This document shows, piece after piece, positions 23,261 to 34,073 of a stretch of 64,000 bases of DNA. The stretch lies in NCBI GenBank assembly GCA_002900995.3, contig CM035310.1, positions 2,813,394 through 2,877,393 of the forward strand. The letters run 5' to 3'. A model generated the notes under the pieces. It was not told where the DNA came from. It saw nothing but the letters and a program-made list of their open reading frames with translations, and ran no database searches. Position numbers and translations under genes: made by a program. Positions within the stretch are counted from its first letter, which is position 1, and the number at the start of each line of letters is the position of its first letter. The DNA is from Ganoderma boninense. Its lineage: Eukaryota; Basidiomycota; Agaricomycetes; Polyporales; Polyporaceae.

Positions 23261-23408
23261 GATGTTTGGACGTCATCTTGGACTGCTCGAAGCGTTTCAC
23301 AACGTTGACGACATTGGGCGCGCGGAGTGGGTGTGGCTGCTACGATGGCATAGCGCTTGGAATATCAGCAAGTATTTGAATCCTGCGCTGTCTCACGATG
23401 CTGAATGA
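23261..23408 (+). pseudogene. Relic of an F-box/leucine-rich gene (C-terminal block)
   Basis: A short open segment starting at an ATG contains AEWVWLLRWHSAW, clearly related to the EWEWLLRHHG block that ends F-box copies 2-4. It follows copy 4 in the same orientation. No F-box or leucine-rich part is found upstream, because copy 4 itself occupies that space. It is best read as the tail of a deleted tandem copy. An alternative terminal exon of copy 4 is less likely, since copy 4 already has a proper end. Confidence 0.55.
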
Positions 23409-24511
23409 CGATTGACAGGTGGCGTGGCCCCCGGTTTGTTTGACCGGGACGTTCTGGTCGGTGGAACCACCAGCGGTCTGTGATTCATTACGGCGAGAGT
23501 GCATGTAGGCGAGTGGTATATGCACTTGCTGGCGGTGCGGTTCTCGTGGACATGCTTGTTGCTAACTAGCAACAATGCGACCGATTCATCCAATGTCTCT
23601 ATTATCAGATACCGCAGAGCTTCCCGTGCATCTCGTAGCTCCCGACCGCACACGCGACCCGCTTCCCCCCTCTTCTTCTTGCTCTCCACCACCAGGTCCG
23701 CGATGAAACCTGAGAACTCTGAATCTGCGACAGCCCCATGTATGGGTGCATCCGGCGAGGGTGTCTTCAGCGCATCACCCCGTCTCTGCCGGTGGTGTGC
23801 GTCAATTATCACCGATGTGTAAGTGTGACCGTAGCTTGGGTCAATGTTTCAACGTAGGGCCACACGCAGCAAGGGAGAGCAGACGACCATCCCCTCCGGT
23901 GCCGCGTTGCATGAGAGCGCCTAGCAAAAGCGCAGTCTTTTCCATCTCTCTCCGAGTCCGATTGCTCCGCGTGCAATGCCCAGCTATGATATCCATTCTG
24001 CCGTGGCTTCCTGTGATGCAGTCCTGCGTTCCTCGCTCGCTCGTTGCAAGAGCCTTTCCGCCATCACGCACAGCCATCACAATATCAAGCTTTGCAAGAA
24101 CTCGTCATGACCACGGATGGGCTGCGACCCGGCAAGCACGCATTCCGACAGCATCTGCGCATCACAACGCTGAAACCCCCTCACTGACACTCCGGCGTGG
24201 GCATCCAGCCAATGTCATCAATCAACGCCTGATGGCCGCCCCCCGCGTTGGCGGTGGCCGTGTCAGCGTTGGCCCTCGTCGTCTGCGTCGCGCCCCGATC
24301 CCGATTCCAGACGGAGCGAGCCTCGGCGCGCAGTCCAGAGGAGGGAGGGGTGCGTATATAAGGTGCGCCCCCAGCACTCCGGGATTCCTCAGTTTGCAAC
24401 TCACCTTCGCTCTTCCATTGCAGTCTCAGGCCCGGTGCCTCTTCCCCACTCGCACATACCACCTTCTTTCGTCTACTCTTCTTCTCGTCACCCCCCTTTC
24501 AAATAAGCAAA
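23409..24511. other. 1.1-kb intergenic region
   Basis: Contains a 139-residue minus-strand open frame (23393-23812; ELRDAREALRYLIIETLDE) with a plausible amino-acid mix but no recognised domain, start context or splice signals. The right third is the promoter of the secreted protein at 24512. Confidence 0.35.
24355..24362 (+). promoter_or_regulatory. TATA box of the secreted barrel-protein gene
   Basis: TATATAAG, 157 bp before the ATG at 24512, followed by a pyrimidine-rich leader common in highly expressed fungal genes. Inferred from motif and position. Confidence 0.5.
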
Positions 24512-25053
24512 ATGCGCTTCGCCGTTGCCGCCCTCGCCGTCCTCTCCGCCGCCTCCGCCGCTGTGGCCACTACCGCCCTGTCCGGTGGTGATGGTGCGCG
24601 CCCCCTCGTATGGCCTCCCGCCCTGAGCGCGTATACTGACATTGCCCCACGCGCGTGAACAGCTACCTTCTACACCCCGGGCCTCGGCTCGTGCGGCCAC
24701 TTCAACACCGAGGCGGACTTCATCGTCGCCGTCGACATCGCGACGATCCAGTCCTTCCCCGGCGCGACCGCCAACCCCAACGCGTATGTCCCTTCCCTCT
24801 CCCTTCTGCTCCTCCTCCCTTTTGCCCCTTCAGCCGAGATGTACTGACACGGGCATGCGCGCGGAACAGGAACCCCATGTGCGGCCGGCAGATGAAGGTG
24901 ACCTCCGCGGACGGCAAGTCCGTGACCGTCACCGTCGCGGACACCTGCCCCGGGTGCGCGCCCGGCAGCGTCGACCTCACGCCCACGGCGTTCGAGCAGC
25001 TCGCGCCGCTCTCCGTCGGCCGCCTCCACGGCATCAGCTGGACCCTCCTCTAA
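24512..25053 (+). CDS. Small secreted double-psi beta-barrel (RlpA/expansin-like) protein
   Basis: About 127 residues in three exons with short introns. A signal peptide is visible (RFAVAALAVLSAASAAVA). The mature part matches the single-domain RlpA-like/barwin fold: ATFYTPGLGSCG at the start, NPMCGRQ in the middle, then VADTCPGCAPGSVDLTP with the conserved aspartate and cysteines, ending ISWTLL. In this fungal family such proteins are extracellular, and several are abundant in fruiting bodies or during wood or host contact. The enzyme activity of expansins is not established for the short forms, and no carbohydrate-binding module is present. The TATA box and CT-rich leader suggest strong expression. 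Identification is confident; role is open. Confidence 0.88.
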
Positions 25054-26655
25054 ACGTGAGACTAAACGCCTCGGAGGAGGAGTTGGGGCTTGTTGGAGAC
25101 GGGGTCGGGTTTTGCTTTGACGAGATGATGATGGTTTTTACGAGAGATTGCTCATGACGATGTACGACGTAGGCTCTACTGTTAATGATTGTGATGGAAG
25201 TCCGAAATATCCGCGTGCTTGGTGGGATCCTCTGAGTGCTCGCACTTCGCAAGTCCGAGTCGCTGTGCGCTGTGGGTCGTTGTGGGATACGGTGCTCAGG
25301 GCAACCAGGAGGGCTGTGCAGGGGGTGGGTCGCGGTGCCTGAGTGCCATGACGGGATCAGTTTGAGGAAGCAATCGGACATGCGACGACGGTCGTCGTGC
25401 CGCCAAGGAGTTGGAGGCTGGAGCTCATAGGCGTTGTGGAGACGTTACAGAAAAGTTTGAAGCGCCGATTTGGTAGCTTCGCAACAAGCCTGATTCTCCG
25501 CTCATGTGCTCCGCATTTGCGCTGTGAAGCAAGCGCCAGGCCGGCCCCAGCCAGGGACTTGCTGAGAACTTAACAATGCTCTTTGGGACGGTACGAGTCA
25601 GACGTTAACTCGGGCCCTAGTGCTAGTACTGATGCAAGATATACCGTCTACATTGTCCTTGCTTACAGCAAAGTGATATCGCCACAATGTGGTGGTGCAT
25701 AGCGTAAACATAGGGCGACCCCATGGCTTGAACTTGAACTTAAAGCCAGACAAGCTGCGGAAGAGCCTGAGGCAGGACAGGGCTGAAACGCTGTCGGATA
25801 CTCAAATCCGCTCGAGCTAGAGGCTCAGGCTTTCCGTTCCTCCTGGCGGCGTTGCTCGACCTCGACCCAACAACGTTTTGCTCAGGCTCGGAGCACTTTA
25901 GAAAGGTTCGTAGACAAACGCAGCCCCTTTCCAGCCAGAGTCTTAATAGCTCATCGTCGTCATATCTTGCAACCCTAGCTTCCAGCATATAAGCACCATG
26001 TTTCTATGGGGAGAGTGGGTGTGGGCTTGGTCGATCCAGATATGGTGGCTCTCGCCGGCGACATCAGAGGGCTCTCTCTCATTCTGAGTGTGGAATGACC
26101 ACAACTGGCGCCCCCCCCCCCAACCTAATCGGGGACAGGTCCAGGACGATCTCTCCAAAGGTCTATCGCACGTCTCGCGCATACTGAGTACTGATGCAGA
26201 CGCACCAGTCAGCGTCCTCGTATCGATGGCTCCGGACAACGTTGATGTAGTGGTTATGCAATCCACAAGCTCAGAGTCTCCGGAACTTTCCTTGGACCTC
26301 CCCTTCATCGCTCGGTCTGTAACGTCGAGCCTGAGAGACGTAGACGCCATCCTGTTTGAAGATGAGTCTGTGTCTCTTTCCGCCGCATTCTGTCATTGTC
26401 GAGCCTCAGACCGATGCTTGACCGTGGTTCTAGCGACAGCGACACTCTAGGCGTTGAGAACTGCGTCGCCAAGTGCCTGACCCTTTTTACTGCTCGGCAT
26501 CAACGCACACTTGTCTCAAGGACGGTTAGCCCCACTTGCATTCTGTTTCTGAATCAAAGGCCATCTTTGTGCGCAGATCTTCGAATGGCTCGCGGCCCGT
26601 AGCTGGGGCACGCCCTTCGAATCGAGGTCCGAGGACGGCGAACAGATGACGCTCA
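25054..26655. other. 1.6-kb intergenic region
   Basis: A plus-strand open frame at 26088-26450 (SLDLPFIARSVTSSL, VDAILFEDESVSL) looks somewhat protein-like but has no recognised domain. An 11-base C run lies at 26111-26121. No gene is called. Confidence 0.35.
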
Positions 26656-29600
26656 TCACAAGCAAAAATACAAATACAAGGCTAGGATCGTCGCCAGTCC
26701 AGCCCACAAGACGCAGAATACAGTCAGTAAGGATGCGTCCGGCGAGTGTCGACTTGGAGGCCCAGTGGTGGGACGGTCTAATGCGCCTGAACGAATCGCG
26801 TAGACTGCGTGGAGGACCTCCTTCGCAGAGAGCTGGCCGAAGGTCTCCCAGAACTTCGCATAGTCCTCATCCCCATATTCTTCTCCGAGCGAACGCCGCC
26901 GAGGGTTGAAAGTGATCNNNNNNNNNNNNNNNNNNNNNNNNNNNNNNNNNNNNNNNNNNNNNNNNNNNNNNNNNNNNNNNNNNNNNNNNNNNNNNNNNNN
27001 NNNNNNNNNNNNNNNNNGCTCCGGCCGCAGGTTCAAACTTCCTGGCGAGTCCGACATGATCGAGAAGCTCGCCGTCGTCGGGGAGATGTTCCCCGCAGAC
27101 GACGCGGACTTGTTTGCCATGTGGCCGAAGCTCCGTCTGGACGACGGTTTCGGGATGGACGAGTACGAGCCCCGGGGGCTGCTCGCGGCGTGGACACGCG
27201 CGAGGACCATCGTGGGCGAGCCAGGCGGCGAAGACGAGCCTTGCGAGAAGGCCGCGAAGTTGTCGGGCGAGACGCCCTCTTCGTGCATGATCATGGACAT
27301 GTTCGACGGGAGCGACGCGAACACCGACGAGGCCGCGCTCGCGCGCTTTCGAGGCGGTGGCTTGAACGCGTCTGTGGCGTCAAATGCAGGTTCTAGGTTG
27401 GTGGACGGAGGGTCTGGGGATGAGCGACGGTCAGGGAAGGACGAGGGTTCCCCGCGCGCGCGCAGGAAGGAGTTTTTCCGCGAGTGTGAAGGGAACGCCC
27501 GACGCTCCGACGCGCCTGGGCTGGCATAGCGCTTTGCATACATCGGGTTTGGGGGAATGGGGGGAGGCTGTGAGGAGAGGATCGCTTGGATGCGCTCTTG
27601 CGCGTCCGCAAGTTTGTCCTCCAGTATCTGGATGCGCTCTCGTAGCTGTCCGTTTTCGTCGCGGAGCATGCGAGTTGTCCGTTGCGAGTCGGCGAGAGCA
27701 TTCAGCAGGGCGCTTGTCTCGAGCGCGTGCTTGTCCTGGAGTTGCTGAATCTCCGAGTGGAGGGAGGAAGCAGACACAGACGTCAGGGCTGTCGACGCGC
27801 TGGAGAAGACTGTCCGCGGGGACGTCTCGCCCATGGCACCTACAGGGCCCTCCGAGTAGCCAGCCGCCCGCGATACGCTCCCGCTGCGCGCGCCGTACGA
27901 CGAGGTAGATCCGGCCTCCGAGTATGCCATTCGTGACGGCGTGTATCGCGACCGCGAGTCCCTATCAATGCTGCTCCGCGATGTACCGAAGCGCGATGAC
28001 GGGCGACTCGCGCTGCCGGGTGGATCCTTGTCGAAGTCCAGTAGACCAGCTGCAGCGAAAGCTTTTGCAGTCCGCGGACCTAACCAGTCTGTCATGTTCC
28101 GGGGGCTGGGGATAGATCCCGCATGATGCATGGGAGAGGAAGCAGTTACGCTGTTCTCAATGACACTCGTGCTACGCTTTCGTGTCCTGATACTGCCTGT
28201 AAGCCGAGGTCGTTCATCCAAACTTGGACGATGGTCTTGCAAGCGACTTGGCGCAGTGCCGATCGACGATGGGGCGCGCGAAGATGGAGACGCCGACTGT
28301 GTATCCCAACAGTTGCTCGACGTCGCAGGAAATCGTGACAAGGGTGGACGCGATGGATTCGCGGTGTGCGATCGCAATGGCGTCATGAGGCGTGAAGCCG
28401 CGCTTCCACGTTCCTCGCTATTTCCACTGCTGCCTAGCGTTCGCATGGTCGAATTCGCGGTGGCCGTAGTATCTCCGGGGGACGCGCGAGAGAACCGACT
28501 CAAAGACGAACCCGAAACCATCGAGAGCGTCCGCTCGGGACTCGCAGACATGCGACCAGGCGGCGTGCGCGCGATGGGGGAGGGGGGACCTGACTTCCCT
28601 GTGGAAGTGAAGCCGGAACGGTCGGAGACTGATCTTGTCATCGGTGGCGGAAGAAAGGCAGAATTTGGACGTAGGCGAGGGGCAGCGGAGAGGGTGGTTG
28701 GGATGCGACGTGTCGAGGTGCTCGCTTGCACCTCGCTTGACGTTGCCGGCCGAGAGGTAGTAGTTGTAGGGAATGCGCTTCTCTTCGGTGAAATGGGAGG
28801 ACTAGACGCGGGAGGTGGTATAGCGTCGATCGCTATGAGTATCGCTGGCTCAGTGCTGCTGCCTCGTACCCTGTTTGGACTGAGCAATGCGGCGAGATCG
28901 GGGTCAAGAGAACTCATGTTGAAGCTGGTGTCGGGACTTTCGGGCGTCCGCTCGTGACCAATGGCACTGTCCGAAGGCACGTCATCCACCACGACTCCGT
29001 TCAACCAGTCCTGCTTCCCACCACTCTCTGATAGCGCGGCGAGAACCTCGCTCCTAAGCTTCGACGTCGAGAGGTCCAATGGAGAGGTATCATTTGATGG
29101 CGATGGGCTACCATGCCGGGTATTGCGAGGTGGGGGGTAAAGTGCCTGTGGCTGGAATGTGTTGGGGCTGAGGTCGGATTCTCGTTCGCTCTCTATCTGC
29201 GAAGAGTCCAGGCTTGGTAGGTGTTTCGATATCCCGGAAGTTTCCGCTTCTAGGATCGTGGAGAGTTCGGATGGGTGTATCGCGGGCGTGCTTGAAGGCG
29301 ACGCTGTAGCACGTGTAGGTAGGAGGACAAGCCAAATTCACAAGAATGAACGCACCTGAACTTTCCGCCACCGGACTATGCGAGCGGGATAAAGGTGATC
29401 TGGCTGTGGGGGAGGGATCACTGCTTTTTGGCTGGCGGGTATTGGGCGACTTCTCGTCGCCAGGACGAGGGGCGTCGATGGTCAACACATAGTCATCCTC
29501 CGAACGCCTGACAAGTTGTGGTGATGACGCCCTGCGTTCCACGTTGACAGAACGACGGACGGGCCCGAGGGTGGTGAAATGGTTCTTCGGTATCGCGGAA

Positions 29601-29872
29601 GGTAAGCTGGGACTCGGCGCATGTTTGCTGCTGCTCCCGAAGGACAGGAAGTTGCGGAATGTGCGAAAGGGCGTGCTTCCGCCTCCGCTACTTGGTGGGG
29701 ATGGACTAGAGCCCGGTGAAGAGAGAGTTGGGCTGCCGCTCACCGAAGGATATCGAGAGGGTGGAACAAGGCCAAGATGCGGAGAAGGCAGCGCACTGGG
29801 CAAGTTCGAGCCGTTATGAGACGCGCGAGGGGTCATCACTGGAATCTGCGAGGTTCGCTGTGAATGGGCCAT
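26656..29872 (-). CDS. Large Ser/Pro-rich tail-anchored coiled-coil protein (contains assembly gap)
   Basis: Unrecognised protein of about 1,040 residues. The start at 29872 (MAHSQRTSQIP) is the first ATG; one intron of about 110 nt ends near 29254, joining two long open frames. Most of the protein is disordered and rich in Ser/Pro with many S-P and T-P sites. A coiled coil is visible in the second half (SLHSEIQQLQDKHALETS through RERIQILEDKLADAQERI). The C-terminus has a YAKFWETFGQL segment and a final single hydrophobic helix (VFCVLWAGLATILALYLYF) with almost nothing after it, so it is probably tail-anchored in an internal membrane. A 100-N gap removes about 33 codons near the end; the frame matches on both sides but the true gap size is unknown. 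It is divergent from the JmjC gene. Possible scaffold or tether; function not known. Confidence 0.75.
26918..27017. other. Assembly gap (100 N)
   Basis: Exactly 100 N, the usual placeholder for a gap of unknown size. It falls inside the coding sequence of the tail-anchored protein. Confidence 0.99.
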
Positions 29873-30386
29873 GATAAACACGCTGCGTCGTGGCGAAAAG
29901 GCAGGGTAGGGGGTGCCGGTGAAGCTTTGAAGGGTTCAGCGAGCAATCGACATGCTAGGCAGGGGAGGTAGGAGATGTGCGGGACGAGTCCGGCGTTGAA
30001 TGGAACACGCCGAATGTGCGGGAGGGACAGAGGGCGGCAGAGCAGAGCTATAGGGCGAAACCGGACCTAAGAGTTGTACCAAACGGCGAGCTCGCCGTGC
30101 TCGACGTTGGGGACGAACTGATCCAGGAACGCTCCTAGCCGACATTCCCCATCGGCTAACGGCAGGAACGTGTTGTATTCGTATTTCCCGCCTTATCAAA
30201 TGGTCTTATTTCTCAATATCAACAGGAGTATATAGAGAGAGCGCTCACGCCTATAAAGTCCGAGTTCCCACGAATACAAATGTTGGGAATTACAAGTTCA
30301 AGTGGCGATCTTGCTTGACATTTTTCATCCTTCCGGACCAGCTCCTCGAAGTGGTTAAGGTAGGCAAATCGGGAAAGAACACAAGA
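29873..30386. other. Divergent promoter region
   Basis: 514 bp between the tail-anchored protein gene (minus) and the JmjC gene (plus). No further feature is supported. Confidence 0.4.
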
Positions 30387-32029
30387 ATGGTGAAGAAGTT
30401 GAAACTTGAACGCATCAATCCCGACCTTTCGGCCGAAGAGTTCTTCTCAAAATACGTCTCAAAACGTCGGCCTGTGATCCTCACAGGTCTTCTCGACGAT
30501 CCTGCTTTCGAAGGTCGAAGATGGGTGAGTTTTCATGAAGTAGTCGTTTTCGTTGCTCATTATTTCATGTTTGCACAGGCGGACCTATCTTATCTCTCCA
30601 AAAAGGCGGGCGATGTAGAAGTCATGGTGGAACCCATCCATCCCACCGCTAACCAGTACGGCACGGATGTGGAGCGGATATCCATGAAGTTTCGCGACTT
30701 CCTTGCGAAACTTCGTAGGGACGATGGTCCCTACCCCTACCTCACTACCCAGTACTCTGAGGAGGACCCAGATGCGGAGACAGTCTTCCCCCCACCTACG
30801 AACGCACTCAAAGACGGGTTCCCGACTGTGCCACGTATTATGGGAAACCTCTTCCTCCAGCAGGTCAACCTCTGGGTTGGAAAGTCCAAGGATGGGTCAT
30901 CATCAGGCCTCGTAAGTGACTATGCCAGCTCTGTCTTTCAGTCGCACGATCTGACATGCGAGGACGGCGCCGACCGCAGCACCATGACTTCCACGACAAC
31001 CTCTACTGCCTGCTCCAGGGACAGAAGCGCTTCGTGCTCTTCCCTCCGTCGGAAGTCAAGCATCTGTATCCCTACGGAACCCTTGACACCCTCCACGAGA
31101 ACGGTCTGATCGCGTACACCGACATCCCGGTGCGCTCCGATGGGCTGTCGAGACGAGCCGCTTGCAAGGCCCGTGTCGCCGCCCTCGAGCGCAAGATTGA
31201 TGCCCTGAAGGCGAAGAGCAAAGGGAAAGGGAAAGACAAGGCTCATTCGAAGGAGATGAAGGCTCTCATGGATGCCCATGACGAGGCCATGGACGAGCTG
31301 GGGATGCTGGCGCTGGAGGATGAGGGGGTCGACGGCGAGGTCGATGACTTCGATGCCCTCATGGCCGGCCTAGAAGACGGAGACGAAGAGCTCGGCGCTG
31401 GGCCATCGGATCACGCCAACGAGGACGAAGACGATGAGGAAGAGGAAGAGGAGAGTGCGGAGGATGACGAGGACGAGGAAACGAAGTGGCCTGAGTGGAG
31501 AGGGATTGGTCACTCGGATGACGGCCAAGACGAGGACGCAGACACCCCCATCTCCAGCGGGTCTCAGGCGGGCGAGCCGTCGTCCTTCTCGCGCATTCCG
31601 ACCGCCCACCTCCACCGGTATCTCGACATCCCTACGACAGCTACTCTTCCCGCCGGTTTCTCTGCGTCATCTGTCCCCGCCCTTCGTAAGGCGACAGCAC
31701 CCTATGTGGTCGAACTCTCCGCTGGCGAGATGCTCTACCTGCCCGCATCGTGGTGGCACGAGGTCACATCGACCTCTGGCCCCTCCTCTTCTGGCGACAG
31801 CGTGAAGGGCAGTGCTGATGTCCATATGGCGTTCAACTACTGGTTCTATCCTCCGAACGCTCTTGACAGCTTCGAGGCGCCGTATGAAGACGCTTTGATT
31901 TGGGATTACCTGCGCGCAAAAGGAAAGCTCGGACGTACCGAGGGCAAAGGCACGGCGGCGAAGGTGCAAGTGGGAAAGCGGGCGAGGGAGAAGGGAAATA
32001 GTGAGGGCTCCAAGAAGGCGAGGCGCTAG
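30387..32029 (+). CDS. JmjC-domain (cupin-type) dioxygenase with acidic insert
   Basis: Fe(II)/2-oxoglutarate oxygenase of the small JmjC class (JMJD5/JMJD7-like), expected to hydroxylate a protein side chain. About 506 residues in three exons; introns 30525-30578 and about 30911-30979. The start at 30387 is the first ATG in frame. An N-terminal RRPVILTGLL strand is followed by a jelly-roll with the HxD iron motif in LHHDFHDNLY (about residues 157-166), QKRFVLFPP, and the distal histidine in LYLPASWWHEV (about residue 415). Between the metal ligands lies an insert of roughly 170 residues: a Lys-rich helix (ALERKIDALKAKSKG) and a long Glu/Asp run. The C-terminus is basic (KKARR), perhaps a nuclear signal. 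Enzyme class is secure; target unknown. Confidence 0.88.
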
Positions 32030-32866
32030 GATGTGGTCATCGAAGGGGTCACCGGCGTACGAAGGTGTGTACAGGGGTTCCAATGGTTGCTTGAAATGCA
32101 CAATTGGGGGACATGCTGCAAGGTGATGAAGGCTTAACAGACTGGACGGCTTACAGACTACTCAGCGTGCGCTTGCGGTAGAAGGTCGTCAAGAGTGACA
32201 TGAAAATACCGCAAGCGTCGTTCGTGTACTAGTACGTTGTCAGCGCTCCTGTTGTCCGCCTTGCTGCGTCGCCTCCGGGGATTGGACGCACGTCCACGCA
32301 TGGACCCACACAGCTGACCCAACGGATAGTTCCTTGCAGAAAAGACAGATGACATCGCTTCAGGACCGGCGACTGGGTTACTACGCATACCTTGCGTGTG
32401 GCGTCCTTTGTGTTGCCGGTGCGGACGGTTCATGTTATCGATTCACCCAGCTCTGCACTCGTATACCAAATTTCGACAGGAAGGGGCGCCAATGCAAGTC
32501 ATCTTTGCGGTCCGAAACCTTTCTGAAGTCTTGACCGCCTTATACGGCCATCGGGATTCAAGCTATTGAGCGAACCGAGTGTTCGTGGATCCCACGGCCG
32601 TCGATTCCACCCACAGTTGTTGCGTAAGAACAGACGAGGTAAGTGTTGCACTTCATTGCACCGGCGACTTGACATGAGGCCGGTTGTATCCGATAAGGGG
32701 CAACGTGGACGGTGGGAGGCCAAGTGCTCGTTTTGGGGTTAACGATTTCAGATACTTTGCGGGGATAAGAGCCTAAAGGTACACGTGCTTCGCAGCAATC
32801 GCTATCTGTACAATGCAAGGTGAAATCGCTCGTCTCGAGGCCATCTTTTTGCCCGTATTCCAGCAG
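32030..32866. other. Convergent intergenic region
   Basis: About 840 bp between the 3' ends of the JmjC gene and the hypothetical gene on the minus strand. Only short chance frames are present. Confidence 0.4.
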
Positions 32867-33694
32867 CTAAACCCTCCAATATTCCAGGCTAGACGCCGCG
32901 CGCTCGAACGGAAACGCCCCGTCCCACTTCTTCACGTCTATCTGGCTCTCGTTGACCGCGGAGCGGAGCTCCTGCACGATGTCCCGCGCATCGTGAAGAT
33001 CCGTGACCCGGCCGCCATCTAGCTCCTCTTTCGAGCTCTGTATGGCCTGGCTGATGTCGGCATCGATGTTGGCGAGGACGTCCTCCATATCGCTGTCGTC
33101 CTCCCAGCGGATGCCGACGGTAGCGCTGACGACGCGCGAGAGGATCCTGAGGCTCGCGAATCCTAGTCCGGACCCATAGAGGGTGCGGATGCGGACCAGG
33201 ATATCGTGCAGCTTCTCCGTAGGAGCAGCCGTTCTATCTCCGTCTCCAGCATCGAATATCCCTGCGGTGTCGGGGACCGCGGTGGCGTCGACCCGCAGCA
33301 GCCGCTGTCTGGCCGCGGCCGTGAAGGCCTGTGCGACGGAGGGGGGATTGGTGGCTAGCATGCCTCGCACGATTGCACGGAGGCTGCGATTCGAAAAAGC
33401 CGTCAGTCACGTTCATTTCTGACTCGAATCTCGGCAACTTGCTTACTCTTCAAGGTTTGCATTAGCGATGAGGGTGTCAACCATGAGGTTTCTGCGAGAG
33501 GGTTCCGTTTCAGCTGATGGCTCGTCGGGGCTGGGTCTGAGTTCCTTCGGCGGTACTCACACATGTCCCAGAACGGGGCGAGCGTCTCCTGCGGAGCGTG
33601 GCCCAAGGGGACTGGCGGAAAGTTCAGTGCTGGGCATCGTGGTGTCCGATGAGCGGCGAATCGTGTCGATGGAGGGGCTGCCCTGCCAGTCCAT
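32867..33694 (-). CDS. Hypothetical protein, three exons
   Basis: Unrecognised protein of about 230 residues. A chain of three exons is supported: start at 33694 (MDWQGSPSID), a GTGAGT donor joining in frame to NLMVDTLIANANLE, then a GTAAGC intron of about 63 nt joining to LRAIVRGMLATNPPSVAQAF. The rest is helical (ARQRLLRVDATAV; EKLHDILVRIRTLYGSGLGF; NIDADISQAIQSSKEEL), without signal peptide or membrane segment, and ends SLEYWRV. The consistent frame across two introns makes it a real gene. A short helical cytosolic adaptor or subunit is possible, but no family was recognised. It is divergent from the decayed aldo/keto reductase, with 379 bp between starts. Confidence 0.65.
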
Positions 33695-34073
33695 GCTCAC
33701 CCCCCCTTTCCTCTTATACTCCAAGTCGGTCAAAAATCAATCAAAATGTGAGTAAAAACCCCTTTCTTTCTGTTTCCACACACCGAAATCTGACCGATCA
33801 TGTTAACAGAAAACTAGCTTCTTACTAATAGCGCTGAGGTTTCCGCGCTAACTATTTTGGCCGCCGGTGGTTGGATGGCCGTCTACTATGGGCATCACGA
33901 TTCCGACCTCCTCCTCGCGTCGGTGTACTACGGGGTGGCCGTTGTGCTTTCTGGGTCGTCGACGCAGCACTCAGCGGATATCGTTTACTTGCCGAGGTTT
34001 GCTCATCAGGGTATAAAACTGCAGGAGCGAGCCAGTATGTCTCTCAGCACCAGCACCAGCATCACAGTGAGCC
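33695..34073. other. Divergent promoter region
   Basis: 379 bp between the hypothetical gene (minus) and the aldo/keto reductase locus (plus). A TATA box for the latter lies at 34012. Confidence 0.5.
34012..34018 (+). promoter_or_regulatory. TATA box before the aldo/keto reductase locus
   Basis: TATAAAA, 62 bp before the ATG at 34074. Intact although the gene behind it looks damaged. Confidence 0.5.

Noticed and set aside
23746..24591. 281-residue plus-strand open frame
   Set aside because: Runs through the TATA box, leader and signal-peptide region of the secreted barrel protein in the wrong frame.
28130..28957. 275-residue plus-strand open frame
   Set aside because: Antisense to the Ser/Pro-rich tail-anchored protein, whose frame is longer and spans splice sites.
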